A stretch of DNA of 21,896 nucleotides from JAAUQA01 sp036351435 (GTDB lineage Bacteria > Pseudomonadota > Gammaproteobacteria > Competibacterales > Competibacteraceae). The notes beneath the pieces were generated by a model. That model saw only the letters and a program-made list of their open reading frames with translations, was not told the DNA's origin and did no database searches. The DNA is taken from NCBI GenBank assembly GCA_036351435.1, contig JAZBPA010000053.1, positions 1-21,896 on the forward strand. The letters are read 5' to 3'. Made by a program: the position numbers and the translations under genes. This document shows, piece after piece, positions 7,657 to 15,618 of this stretch (positions are counted from its first letter, which is position 1; each line of letters starts with the position of its first letter).

Positions 7657-7735
7657 TAATGCTTGGTACAAGGTGAGCAACCTACTTATTTTCCCTTCTG
7701 TTGAACTGCATAAATCCTTTGGAGGAAAACCTTCG

Positions 7736-8893
7736 ATGACAAAGTTGAAAACGCTATTGAGCTGGCTGTTGGTATTGTCAGTGATATTTGCATTGCCGGC
7801 GTTTGCTGCTAAACGTGACAAATTCGGTGCTGACAAACGACACGATGCCGTTAAGAAAGAACTCAGACAAATCAAAACCTCAGATAAAGAGTTTAACTGG
7901 AAGATGGTCATGCCCTGGTCTAAGGGGCTGTTGTTTTTCGATATGGCACAGCATTTCTCCGATACGGTGAAACTGGCTTCCGGTGGTCGGCTTGATATCA
8001 AACTGTTCTCAGCGGGCGAGTTGGTCGGTGCCTTGGAAAGCTTCGATGCGGTAAGTAAGGGCTCGGCGCAGATCGGTCACGATTGGCCCGGTTACTGGAA
8101 AGGTAAGAACGAGGCGTTCGTTGCGTTCGCGTCGGTTCCTTTCGGCTTAGATAACGAAGGTTACAACATCTGGTTGTATGAACGGGGCGGTTTGGAAATG
8201 ATGCAGGAGCTCTATGGCCGCTATAATCTGTACGCCCTGCCTTGCGGCAACGGTGGTCAGGAAATGGGGCTGTTCTCCAACAAAAAAGCCGTCACGATGG
8301 CTGATTTCAGCGGATTGCGTCTCCGTACTCCAGGTTGGTATATGGATATCATGAACAGCTTGGGTGCCAGCGTTTCTCCACTGCCCGGCGGTGAGGTTTA
8401 TCTGGCCCTGGAACGTGGCGTTATTGATGCGGCTGAATTCAGTGCCCCAGCTATCAACTACCCTATGGGCTTCGACGAAATCACTAAGTTCGTGATTGCT
8501 CCCGGCGTTCATCAGCCTTCCGTGCAATTGGGCTGCTTCATCAATCAAGATGCCTGGAAAGAGCTGCCGGCCGACCTGCAATGGATCGTGGACACCGCCG
8601 CCAAGGAAACCCAACTGTGGTCCAACGCCTGGATTGAGAATCTCAATGTTGAAGCAATCAAGCTGTTCCAGGAGAAAGTGGAATTCGTGCGTATGGACGA
8701 AGACACCCTAAACGCTTTCGCCAAGCGCACTAAGGAATACTTGGATGAGCTCAAGGCCAAAGAACCGGATGTAAAAAAAGTGATGGATTCCCAGGAGAAG
8801 TTCAAAGAAGACTTCGCAGAGTGGCGTGAGATCCGTAGTGGTGTGACACCCTGGCCTATCGATCAGTACATCGGTGGCAAACACCTGCAGTAA
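7736..8893 (+). CDS. dctP: TRAP transporter solute-binding receptor (DctP type)
   Basis: The 385-residue protein has a signal peptide ending PAFA-AK near residue 25. The family features are clear: SGGRLDIKLFSAGELVG (82-98), the arginine in GLRLRTPG (193-200) that in this family contacts the ligand carboxylate, and GGEVYLALERGVIDAAEF (218-235). GFDEITKFVIAPGVHQPS (245-262) points to the TakP/2-oxo-acid-like branch of TRAP receptors. The ligand is likely an organic acid; which one cannot be read from sequence. GGAGG at 7721-7725 supports this ATG; a longer in-frame extension back to 7673 would hide the signal peptide and is rejected. It delivers substrate in the periplasm to the DctQM permease encoded next. 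Confidence 0.93.
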   Translation: MTKLKTLLSWLLVLSVIFALPAFAAKRDKFGADKRHDAVKKELRQIKTSDKEFNWKMVMPWSKGLLFFDMAQHFSDTVKLASGGRLDIKLFSAGELVGALESFDAVSKGSAQIGHDWPGYWKGKNEAFVAFASVPFGLDNEGYNIWLYERGGLEMMQELYGRYNLYALPCGNGGQEMGLFSNKKAVTMADFSGLRLRTPGWYMDIMNSLGASVSPLPGGEVYLALERGVIDAAEFSAPAINYPMGFDEITKFVIAPGVHQPSVQLGCFINQDAWKELPADLQWIVDTAAKETQLWSNAWIENLNVEAIKLFQEKVEFVRMDEDTLNAFAKRTKEYLDELKAKEPDVKKVMDSQEKFKEDFAEWREIRSGVTPWPIDQYIGGKHLQ

Positions 8894-8911
8894 GTGATTC
8901 TAGTACCACCG

Positions 8912-8937
8912 GGCGAGGGTTCGCTAGGACCCTCGCC
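8912..8937 (+). terminator. Intercistronic hairpin between TRAP receptor and permease genes
   Basis: GGCGAGGGT (8912-8920) and ACCCTCGCC (8929-8937) form a perfect 9-bp stem with an 8-base loop, followed by a pyrimidine-rich stretch with TTTT. It sits in the 92-base gap after the receptor gene. Such hairpins commonly attenuate or stabilise mRNA so that receptor protein is made in excess over permease. Confidence 0.6.
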
Positions 8938-8985
8938 TTCCCTTTTCCTCAAGGACGCCAGAGAAAAGAAACGGAGAAGCCTGTT

Positions 8986-9504
8986 ATGCTCAAACTTGCT
9001 CATTTTATCGATTCTCTCAATGAGAATGTGGGCAACTTCAATGCCTTTCTTATACTGCCGTTACTCGGCGTAGTCGGTTTCGAAGTCATCATGCGTTATG
9101 GTTTTAATGCGCCGACAATTTGGGCCTTTGAAGCCACTACGCTGCTCTACGGTGTGCATTTTATGTTGGCGTTCGCTCATGCTCACAAGCACAACGGCCA
9201 CGTCGCTATCGACGTATTCGAAGCCAGATTGCCCAAAAGACCCCGGACAATTTTGCGTATTGTGATCAATCTCGTGTTATTTATTCCCACAATAGGACTG
9301 CTGTCAATTTGGTCGGTGATTTACGCAGCTTCCTCCTGGTCGAATTGGGAATTAGCTTCTACGTCTTGGGCGCCGCCCTTTTACCCCTTTAAGACAATTA
9401 TGGCCATTGGATTTATCCTGCTTTTCCTACAAGGCATCGCTAAACTGATACAGGATTTCTACTCCCTTAAAGGGTCTGCTGACGCCACGGAGATTGCCCC
9501 ATGA
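8986..9504 (+). CDS. dctQ: TRAP transporter small permease (DctQ type)
   Basis: The 172-residue protein has four predicted membrane helices. The DctQ pattern is visible: MRYGFNAPTIWAFEATTLLY (near 37-56), then FAHAHKHNGHVAIDVFEARL (63-82), the conserved loop between helices 2 and 3. It forms the membrane complex with the large subunit and docks the periplasmic receptor. Its end overlaps the start of the large permease by four bases (ATGA at 9501-9504), so the two are translationally coupled. Confidence 0.93.
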   Translation: MLKLAHFIDSLNENVGNFNAFLILPLLGVVGFEVIMRYGFNAPTIWAFEATTLLYGVHFMLAFAHAHKHNGHVAIDVFEARLPKRPRTILRIVINLVLFIPTIGLLSIWSVIYAASSWSNWELASTSWAPPFYPFKTIMAIGFILLFLQGIAKLIQDFYSLKGSADATEIAP

Positions 9505-10841
9505 GTCCGGAAACCCTCGCCCTTCTGATGTTCGCCGTGTTGGTGATTCTCATCACCTTAGGACATCCGCTAGCGATCACGCTGGCGGCGGTTGCCACCT
9601 TATTCGGCTTGATCGATAACGGTTTCAACGTTCCGGCACTGCTCGATCTATTCACCAACAATGTGTGGGGTATCTTTCAAAATTACGTGCTGGTGGCGGT
9701 GCCACTGTTTATTTTTATGGCGCAGATTCTGGATCGCTCCAAAGTGTCCGAGGGCTTATTCGACGCCCTGTATATCTCGCTTGGGAAAGTGCGGGGTGGA
9801 CTCGGCATGGCGGTGATCGTGGTCAGCACTGTATTCGCCGCAACCACCGGTATTATTGGCGCTTCTGTGGTGGCGATGGGTTTGATGGCGGGACCGGCGC
9901 TGCTACGGCGCGGCTATCATCGTGGTCTTGGTGCAGGCATTATTTGTTCCTCCGGCACCTTGGGCATTTTGATCCCGCCCAGCATCATGCTGGTGGTATA
10001 TGGCGGTTTGACGGGGTTGAAAGAGACATCGGTCGGTAATCTGTTTGCCGGGGCTATTATCCCTGGACTTATCCTGGCCGGACTGTATCTGGCGTATGTC
10101 GGTATTGTATGCGGGATTAAGCCCGAATTAGGGCCGCCCATACCCGCCGATGAAGATACTCATACGACTGGTCAAAAGACCATCATGATTCTCAAAAGCT
10201 TCGTGCCCCCGTTCAGCTTGATTCTCATCGTTATGGGAACCATCCTGGCAGGCGTGGCTACCCCGACAGAAGCAGCAGCACTAGGAGGGCTCGGGGCTTT
10301 AGTGCTGGCGCTGATCAATAAAAAACTGAACCGAGAGGTGATCACTCAGTCTTGTATTGCTACAGCCCGCACTACAGCGATGATTTTGCTGTTGTTCGTG
10401 GGCGGAAAGTTATTCAGCGTGGTCTTTCTGAGCATCGGCGGCGGTGATGCCGTGGCTGATTTCCTGCTGGGCATGGATGTGCATGAATACGTAGTCCTGG
10501 TCATCATGATGGCGGTGGTGTTCATCCTGGGTATGTTTATCGACTGGGCGGCGATATTGCTGGTGGTCGTGCCTATTTTTACGCCGATTGCCTTGGACCT
10601 GGATTTCAATCCCCTGTGGTTCGCGATGTTAATCTGTATCAACTTGCAAACCTCATTTTTGACCCCACCGTTCGGTTATGCCTTGTTTTATTTCAAAGGG
10701 GTAGCTCCGCCTGAATACACCATGATCGACATTTATAAGGGCATTCTTCCCTTTATATTTCTGCAGGTCGTGGGATTGTCAATCATGATCGCTTTCCCTG
10801 GGGTGATCACGTGGTTGCCGTCGGTATTCTTTAGCGGCTAA
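9501..10841 (+). CDS. dctM: TRAP transporter large permease (DctM type)
   Basis: The 446-residue protein has about 12 membrane helices and is the ion-coupled transport subunit. Typical stretches are VAVPLFIFMAQILDRS, GIIGASVVAMGLMAGPALLR, SGTLGILIPPSIMLVVYGGL and, near the C-terminus, NLQTSFLTPPFGYALFYFKG. GVATPTEAAALGGLGAL is the second-half repeat. With the receptor and small permease it imports a carboxylate using the sodium or proton gradient. It is the last gene of the unit; a strong terminator lies about 60 bases after its stop. Confidence 0.95.
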   Translation: MSPETLALLMFAVLVILITLGHPLAITLAAVATLFGLIDNGFNVPALLDLFTNNVWGIFQNYVLVAVPLFIFMAQILDRSKVSEGLFDALYISLGKVRGGLGMAVIVVSTVFAATTGIIGASVVAMGLMAGPALLRRGYHRGLGAGIICSSGTLGILIPPSIMLVVYGGLTGLKETSVGNLFAGAIIPGLILAGLYLAYVGIVCGIKPELGPPIPADEDTHTTGQKTIMILKSFVPPFSLILIVMGTILAGVATPTEAAALGGLGALVLALINKKLNREVITQSCIATARTTAMILLLFVGGKLFSVVFLSIGGGDAVADFLLGMDVHEYVVLVIMMAVVFILGMFIDWAAILLVVVPIFTPIALDLDFNPLWFAMLICINLQTSFLTPPFGYALFYFKGVAPPEYTMIDIYKGILPFIFLQVVGLSIMIAFPGVITWLPSVFFSG

Positions 10842-10899
10842 CGCCTTACGGAGTCACGACTTATCGTGCTGTTTGTGAAGTTGTTGCGGTGAGTTGGCG

Positions 10900-10937
10900 G
10901 TCGGGTCAAGAATCGTTTTCTTGACCCGACTTTTTTT
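10900..10937 (+). terminator. Strong intrinsic terminator of the TRAP operon
   Basis: GTCGGGTCAAGAA (10900-10912) and TTCTTGACCCGAC (10918-10930) form a perfect 13-bp stem with a 5-base loop, directly followed by seven T (10931-10937). Direction fits the plus-strand TRAP genes. On the minus strand no T-run follows the stem, so it should not serve the facing stress-protein gene well. Confidence 0.92.
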
Positions 10938-10975
10938 GGGTGAGCTGAAGAAATCGGGGTAGGTAACGTCGAGAA

Positions 10976-11461
10976 TCAAGTTCTCGGAATCGGTACCAAC
11001 AAAACCGGGATGGAGGATTTTACCGTCACCTTGTGAGCGACCGAGCCGATAAACATCTCGCCTAATGCGGTGCGGCCGTGGGAACCCACCACGATCAGGT
11101 CCGCACTAACCCGCTTGGCCTCGTCCAAAATGACTTGGGCTGGCAATCCTTCGACGACCCGCATATCCGCTAACACTGTGTGGGCATCGGCATGCAGTTT
11201 GTCCTTGAAAAAGACATCTAAGCGCCGATGCATCTCTTTGAGCGCACTTTCTTGGACCTCCTTGCGCCGGTTTTCCTGGACATCAGCTGACACATAAATA
11301 TCGACCAAAGAACGCGCGTAATCGCTCATGGGTTCAACGACATGAACAATATTGATTTTGGCGTTGAATTGCTTGGCTAGCGAGAACGCATGACTGAAAA
11401 TCAGCGGCCCATGCTCACCTAGGTCAGTAGCATACAAAATGTTGCGAATGGTGTAATCCAT
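10976..11461 (-). CDS. Universal stress protein, UspA family, ATP-binding type
   Basis: The 161-residue single-domain protein begins IRNILYATDLGEHG. It carries the ATP-binding signature G-x2-G-x9-G-S as Gly126, Gly129, Gly139 and Ser140, within DLIVVGSHGRTALGEMFIGS. This places it with nucleotide-binding Usp proteins rather than the non-binding UspA type. The reading frame is open for 61 more codons upstream, but GGAG just before the ATG at 11461 and the family start favour the short form. It converges on the TRAP operon; in Halomonas a Usp protein (TeaD) modulates a TRAP transporter, so a link here is possible but unproven because the gene is on the opposite strand. Confidence 0.92.
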   Translation of the reverse strand: MDYTIRNILYATDLGEHGPLIFSHAFSLAKQFNAKINIVHVVEPMSDYARSLVDIYVSADVQENRRKEVQESALKEMHRRLDVFFKDKLHADAHTVLADMRVVEGLPAQVILDEAKRVSADLIVVGSHGRTALGEMFIGSVAHKVTVKSSIPVLLVPIPRT

Positions 11462-11533
11462 TGATTTCTCCAAAGGTTGCTCTAGCGGAAGGAAACCATT
11501 TTCGATGTTAGCCTTACAGTGCTCATTTCCACA

Positions 11534-11549
11534 AGGGTTTGCAAACCCT
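11534..11549. promoter_or_regulatory. Perfect 16-bp palindrome between usp and hisI (candidate operator)
   Basis: AGGGTTTGCAAACCCT is exactly its own reverse complement. It sits in the 233-base divergent region between the stress-protein start (11461) and the hisI start (11695), 72 bases upstream of the stress-protein ATG. Its size and symmetry fit a dimeric regulator site. No matching second copy was seen in the window. Confidence 0.5.
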
Positions 11550-11694
11550 AACCGGAGAGCAACCGTAATATTATGGCAACGATAGCCGCGGTAATAGTGG
11601 TCGCAAGCTGTGCAAACTGTCGCTACCATAGCATAGGCTAGCATCTCAAAACCGTGGTTGGATGCTTTACCTGTACCCTAGGCGAACTGAAAAA

Positions 11695-12105
11695 ATGAAC
11701 GAAAAACCGAGCACTCCGTCTGAACAAGAATTTTTTACTGCATTAAACCCCAATGCCGACGGGCTCGTCCCTGCCATTGCTCAACAGCACGATACCGGTG
11801 AAGTGTTAATGATGGCCTGGATGAACCAAGAATCACTACAAGAAACTTTACGCACCGGACGAGTCTGTTATTGGTCGCGATCCCGCCGCCGCCTGTGGCG
11901 CAAAGGTGAATCCTCAGGCCAAACCCAACGTTTGGTCGAGCTGCGCATTGACTGTGATGGCGATACCCTGCTGGTGCTGGTTGAACAAATCGGACCAGCT
12001 TGTCATACGGGTCAACGCAGTTGTTTCTACCGTGCCGTCCGTGACGAGCAAATCGTCACCCTCAGCGAACCATTGATCGACCCTGTGCAGCTGTACCAAA
12101 CCTGA
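11695..12105 (+). CDS. hisI: Phosphoribosyl-AMP cyclohydrolase
   Basis: The 136-residue enzyme opens the purine ring of phosphoribosyl-AMP, the third step of histidine synthesis, in the cytoplasm. The signature runs PAIAQQHDTGEVLMMAWMN, GRVCYWSRSRRRLWRKGESS, then DCDGDT (86-91) for the metal site and ACHTGQRSCF (102-111) with the zinc cysteines; Cys87, Cys103 and Cys110 are all present. There is no HisE pyrophosphohydrolase part, so this is a stand-alone HisI outside a his operon. The ATG at 11695 has only a poor ribosome site; an in-frame ATG at 11662 would add 11 residues unlike the family. Confidence 0.95.
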   Translation: MNEKPSTPSEQEFFTALNPNADGLVPAIAQQHDTGEVLMMAWMNQESLQETLRTGRVCYWSRSRRRLWRKGESSGQTQRLVELRIDCDGDTLLVLVEQIGPACHTGQRSCFYRAVRDEQIVTLSEPLIDPVQLYQT

Positions 12106-12122
12106 TTCGCCATTTATTTTTC

Positions 12123-12228
12123 AAATAGTTCTATTTTTACAATTAATTTCAATAAAAAAGATTGAAAACTATTCTTTTTAAATAGTTAAATTAATTTTGT
12201 TATACCGCCCACCGCCAGTATGGTGGGC
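12123..12228 (+). promoter_or_regulatory. AT-rich promoter region and GC hairpin leader of the symporter gene
   Basis: The 191-base gap before the symporter begins with very AT-rich DNA containing two small inverted repeats: AAATAG/CTATTT (12123-12136) and AACTATT/AATAGTT (12167-12187). An extended -10-like TGTTATACC (12198-12206) is the best promoter candidate. It is followed by a hairpin GCCCACC (12207-12213) with GGTGGGC (12222-12228). The GGTGG part could instead pair with CCACC at 12234-12238, giving two exclusive folds. No known riboswitch was recognised. Confidence 0.4.
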
Positions 12229-12296
12229 ACTCACCACCTCGCCTTATGACTTAAGTAAGGCACTATCGCCCAACAATGTATCGAGGAGATGAATTT

Positions 12297-13673
12297 GTGG
12301 AAGCAATCAGCAATCTAGTCGGTCAACTCAATGGCATCGTCTGGGGACCACCCATGCTGGTGTTGATTTTAGGCACCGGTCTTTTCCTACAGGCGGGATT
12401 GGCCATCATGCCGATCCGCAAGCTTGGGTTCGGATTCAGTCTGCTTTGGAAAGGACGCAAGCCGGAGGGCGGCGAGGGCGATATCAGTCCTTTCAATGCG
12501 TTAATGACTTCGCTATCCGCCACCATCGGTACCGGTAATATTGCCGGCGTAGCCACCGCCATTGCTTTAGGTGGTCCCGGCGCACTGTTTTGGATGTGGT
12601 GTACCGCCCTGGTTGGCATGGCAACCAAATATGCCGAGGCGGTCTGTGCGGTGAAATACCGGGAAGTTGATGAAAATGGTGATCACGTCGGTGGTCCCAT
12701 GTACTACATCAAAAACGGGCTGTCCTCGAAATGGTTTTGGCTGGCCCCCGCATTCGCCATCTTCGGCGGAATCGCTGGCTTTGGTATCGGCAACATGGTG
12801 CAGGCTAATTCTGTTGCCGACGTGATGGATTCCACCTTCGGTATACCCAAGCTGATCACAGGTCTGGTTTTGATGGTGTTGGTCGGTGCGGTGATACTCG
12901 GTGGTATCCGCTGGATTGCGACTGTTGCGGGCAAGCTGGTGCCCTTCATGGCTATCGCTTATGTACTCAGTGGGCTGGTGGTCTTGATTATCAACGTGGC
13001 GGAAATTCCCTCTGCATTAGCACTGATCTTCTCAAGTGCCTTCACTGGCCACGCTGCAACCGGTGGTTTTGCTGGTGCTGCAGTGTGGGCCGCAATCCGT
13101 TTTGGTGTCGCCCGCGGCGTCTTTTCTAACGAAGCTGGTTTAGGCAGCGCCCCCATCGCCCACGCCGCTGCAAAGACCAAAGGACCGGTCAATCAAGGTT
13201 TGATTGCCATGCTGGGAACCTTTATCGACACCATTATCGTCTGCAGTATCACCGGTCTGGCCATCGTTACATCCGGCGCTTGGACCAGCGGCGAAACCGG
13301 TGCGTCGCTGACTTCAATGGCGTTCGAAGGTGCCTTACCCGGTGCTGGCAATTATATTGTCACTCTGGGACTGGCGATCTTCGCCTTTACCACAATGATG
13401 GGCTGGAGCTTCTATGGTGAAAAGTGCATCGAATATTTATTCGGTATCAAAGCGATCATGCCTTTCCGCATACTTTGGGCGCTTGCCTTGCCTATCGGTG
13501 CCACGATTAAACTGAGCTTCGTCTGGTTGCTGGCAGACACCTTAAACGCACTGATGGCGATTCCGAACCTGATCGCCTTACTGTTGCTAAGTCCGGTTGT
13601 TTTCAAATTAACCCGCGAATTTTTCGCTACCGACGGTGCCAGCGAGGAAGGCGGCGCTTCCACCTCAACCTAA
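12297..13673 (+). CDS. Alanine/glycine:cation symporter (AGCS family)
   Basis: The protein has 458 residues from the GTG at 12297. AGGAG eight bases before this GTG, and the typical family start with LNGIVWGPPMLVLILGTGLF close behind, favour it over the ATG at 12276. About 11 membrane helices are seen. AGCS hallmarks are SLSATIGTGNIAGVATAIAL (72-91), KYAEAVCAVKYR (111-122) and FSNEAGLGSAPIAHAAAKTK in the second half. The family imports small neutral amino acids, chiefly alanine and glycine, with sodium or protons across the inner membrane. It follows hisI by 191 bases with its own candidate promoter, so it is probably a separate unit. Confidence 0.94.
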   Translation: MEAISNLVGQLNGIVWGPPMLVLILGTGLFLQAGLAIMPIRKLGFGFSLLWKGRKPEGGEGDISPFNALMTSLSATIGTGNIAGVATAIALGGPGALFWMWCTALVGMATKYAEAVCAVKYREVDENGDHVGGPMYYIKNGLSSKWFWLAPAFAIFGGIAGFGIGNMVQANSVADVMDSTFGIPKLITGLVLMVLVGAVILGGIRWIATVAGKLVPFMAIAYVLSGLVVLIINVAEIPSALALIFSSAFTGHAATGGFAGAAVWAAIRFGVARGVFSNEAGLGSAPIAHAAAKTKGPVNQGLIAMLGTFIDTIIVCSITGLAIVTSGAWTSGETGASLTSMAFEGALPGAGNYIVTLGLAIFAFTTMMGWSFYGEKCIEYLFGIKAIMPFRILWALALPIGATIKLSFVWLLADTLNALMAIPNLIALLLLSPVVFKLTREFFATDGASEEGGASTST

Positions 13674-13690
13674 TCGTTAGTAATAATCAT

Positions 13691-13710
13691 GCTGGGGAAG
13701 GAGCCCCGGC
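13691..13710 (+). terminator. GC-rich hairpin after the symporter gene
   Basis: GCTGGGG (13691-13697) pairs with CCCCGGC (13704-13710), with one G-U pair and a 6-base loop, 17 bases after the symporter stop. There is no T-run, so it is at most a weak or factor-assisted terminator. Confidence 0.35.
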
Positions 13711-13829
13711 AAACTCGACTTGCTCACCCCTAATCCTCCAACCAGCGGCTGTCCGGCGACTAATCTCCACTTTCGGCGTTTACCGAGTCTAAAGTAAACT
13801 CATCGGGTTGAACTGATGTGGAGAACTTG

Positions 13830-14801
13830 ATGAGAGCCGTCGTTTGTAAACAATGGGGAATGCCGCCAGATAACTTGGTACTAGAAGAACTCCCCAGCCC
13901 AATTCCCGAAAAAGACCAGGTTGCTATCGCGGTGCATGCCTGCGGTATCAATTTTGCCGACACGTTGATCGCACAGGGCAAGTACCAGACTAAACCCGAG
14001 CCCCCGTTCTCGCCCGGCATGGAAGTAGCAGGCGAAGTACTAGCGTGCGGTTCGGAAGTCAAGACGCTGAAACCCGGCGACCGGGTTATGGCGGTTTTAT
14101 CTTACGGCGGTTTCGCCGAAGAAGTCATCGCTCCCGCTGCAGCAGTCGTTCCCTTGCCCACCAGCATGGACTTTGTTACGGCGGCTGGTTTTCCCGTGGC
14201 CTATGGTACTTCACACCTGGCATTAACCCGGCGGGCGCATTTGCAACCCGGCGAAAACCTATTGGTGCACGGGGCCGGTGGCGGGGTCGGGCTTACTGCA
14301 GTGGAAATCGGCAAGCAACTGGGAGCAACCGTGATCGCCACCGCCGGTGGTGCGGATAAACTTAAGATTGCCGCCGAACACGGGGCGGATCATCTAATCG
14401 ATTATTCCAAGGAAGATATTCGTGAACGGGTCAAAGCGCTGGGTGGTGCCGATGTGGTTTACGATCCGGTCGGCGGCGATGCGTTCGACGCGTCGTTACG
14501 CTGCATCAATTGGGAGGGGCGGATCCTGGCGATTGGCTTTGCTAGCGGCAAGGTACCGCAACCACCCGCTAATATACTGTTAGTTAAAAACTGCGCCGTT
14601 ATCGGACTTTATTGGGGCGCTTATCTGTGGCGCAACCCGCCGATTATGCAAAACTCACTCAGCGAATTGTTAAGCTGGCATGCGCAGGGCAAATTAAAGC
14701 CGCATGTCTCTCGAACCTATCCGCTAGAGCAGGCGCAAGAGGCATTAGCCGATCTGCTAGCGCGTCGCTCGACCGGTAAACTGGTGCTGACCATGTGTTG
14801 A
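13830..14801 (+). CDS. NADPH:quinone reductase-like MDR oxidoreductase
   Basis: The 323-residue protein is a medium-chain dehydrogenase/reductase without structural zinc cysteines, the quinone-reductase subgroup. The N-terminal catalytic domain shows VAIAVHACGINFADTLIAQG (31-50) and PFSPGMEVAGEV. The nucleotide domain has LLVHGAGGGVGLTAVEIGKQ (144-163) and ends with the usual LVLTMC-type tail. It would reduce quinones or enones with NADPH in the cytosol; the actual substrate is unknown. The ATG at 13830 is preceded by GGAG at 13820-13823; a GTG at 13818 in frame is less likely. The START-domain gene follows after 16 bases, so they probably form an operon. Confidence 0.9.
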   Translation: MRAVVCKQWGMPPDNLVLEELPSPIPEKDQVAIAVHACGINFADTLIAQGKYQTKPEPPFSPGMEVAGEVLACGSEVKTLKPGDRVMAVLSYGGFAEEVIAPAAAVVPLPTSMDFVTAAGFPVAYGTSHLALTRRAHLQPGENLLVHGAGGGVGLTAVEIGKQLGATVIATAGGADKLKIAAEHGADHLIDYSKEDIRERVKALGGADVVYDPVGGDAFDASLRCINWEGRILAIGFASGKVPQPPANILLVKNCAVIGLYWGAYLWRNPPIMQNSLSELLSWHAQGKLKPHVSRTYPLEQAQEALADLLARRSTGKLVLTMC

Positions 14802-14817
14802 TAGGTCGGATATCGCT

Positions 14818-15495
14818 ATGGCCAAGCCTTTTTATATTACTTCGGGCACGTTACGGAGTCTGTTAGTAGCGCTGCTAGGGCTTTGCAGCGCTACTGTTTC
14901 CCATGCATCGGCGTGGGAACTGATCAGAGACGAAGCCGCTATCCAGGTGTTTGCCCGTGTTGTTCCCGGCTCCAAGATCAAGGAATTAAAGGGTATTACT
15001 CAAATTCAAGCTCCGTTGGCGGGCGTAGTGACCTTGCTGCAGGATGCTGAAGCGAACATCGAGTGGGTCTATCACAGCGGTGGAGTCAAGGTTTTACGAC
15101 AAGTGAGCGAACGCGAAGCCTACGTCTACGCGATCACCGAAGCGCCTTGGCCTATTTCCGACCGAGATGCGGTTATTCAATTTTCCCTGCAACAGAACCC
15201 GCAGAATCGGGTGGTGACGATCACCATGTCGGGCTATCCGGATTACATCAAGCCGCAGCAATCCTATGTGCGTATGCCGGTTTTCCAAGGCTTTTGGCAG
15301 TTGACCCCATTGCCGAACGGACGGGTGGAGATTGTCTGTCAATTGCATGCCGAACCCGGCGGTTTCATTCCCGACTGGTTGGCGAATTCTGCAGCGCAGA
15401 AAGCCGCCTATCAAACCCTAGTTAATTTGCGAAATATCATCTCTCGGCAGAAATATCAGAACGCAACCCTGAACTTTATCCAGGAACCGCTTTAG
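14818..15495 (+). CDS. Secreted START-domain lipid-binding-like protein
   Basis: The 225-residue protein has a signal peptide of about 30 residues ending SHA. The rest is a START-like domain: AWELIRDEAAIQVFARVVPG at its beginning, then EAPWPISDRDAVIQF (around 117-131), a stretch highly typical of START domains, and a C-terminal helix (AYQTLVNLRNII) that would cap the pocket. START domains bind lipids or other hydrophobic molecules in a deep cavity. A periplasmic lipid carrier or sensor is a fair inference, with no ligand identified. It lies 16 bases after the quinone reductase gene in the same direction. Confidence 0.88.
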   Translation: MAKPFYITSGTLRSLLVALLGLCSATVSHASAWELIRDEAAIQVFARVVPGSKIKELKGITQIQAPLAGVVTLLQDAEANIEWVYHSGGVKVLRQVSEREAYVYAITEAPWPISDRDAVIQFSLQQNPQNRVVTITMSGYPDYIKPQQSYVRMPVFQGFWQLTPLPNGRVEIVCQLHAEPGGFIPDWLANSAAQKAAYQTLVNLRNIISRQKYQNATLNFIQEPL

Positions 15496-15618
15496 CCGCT
15501 TCGTCTGCGACCGATTTACATTCTTTTTACAAACCTTTCACAGGGTGCTGACCACTCGTAGCGCTATGCCTTGTAAAACTAGGGCTGTACGCTAACAACT
15601 GATCACGAGGTGGATGGC

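Noticed and set aside
8147..8614. 155-codon minus-strand open frame inside the TRAP receptor gene
   Set aside because: The receptor frame has clear family motifs over this stretch; the opposite frame has none.
11462..11644. 61-residue N-terminal extension of the universal stress protein
   Set aside because: Usp domains start at the short form, GGAG precedes the inner ATG, and the extension covers the palindrome and promoter region.
12106..12296. Glycine riboswitch before the AGCS symporter
   Set aside because: AGCS genes often have one, but the tandem aptamer pattern is not visible and the leader is too short and AT-rich.
15515..15577. TyrR box upstream of the VWA gene
   Set aside because: The half-sites are in the order TTTACA then TGTAAA with wrong spacing; the known box is TGTAAA-N6-TTTACA.
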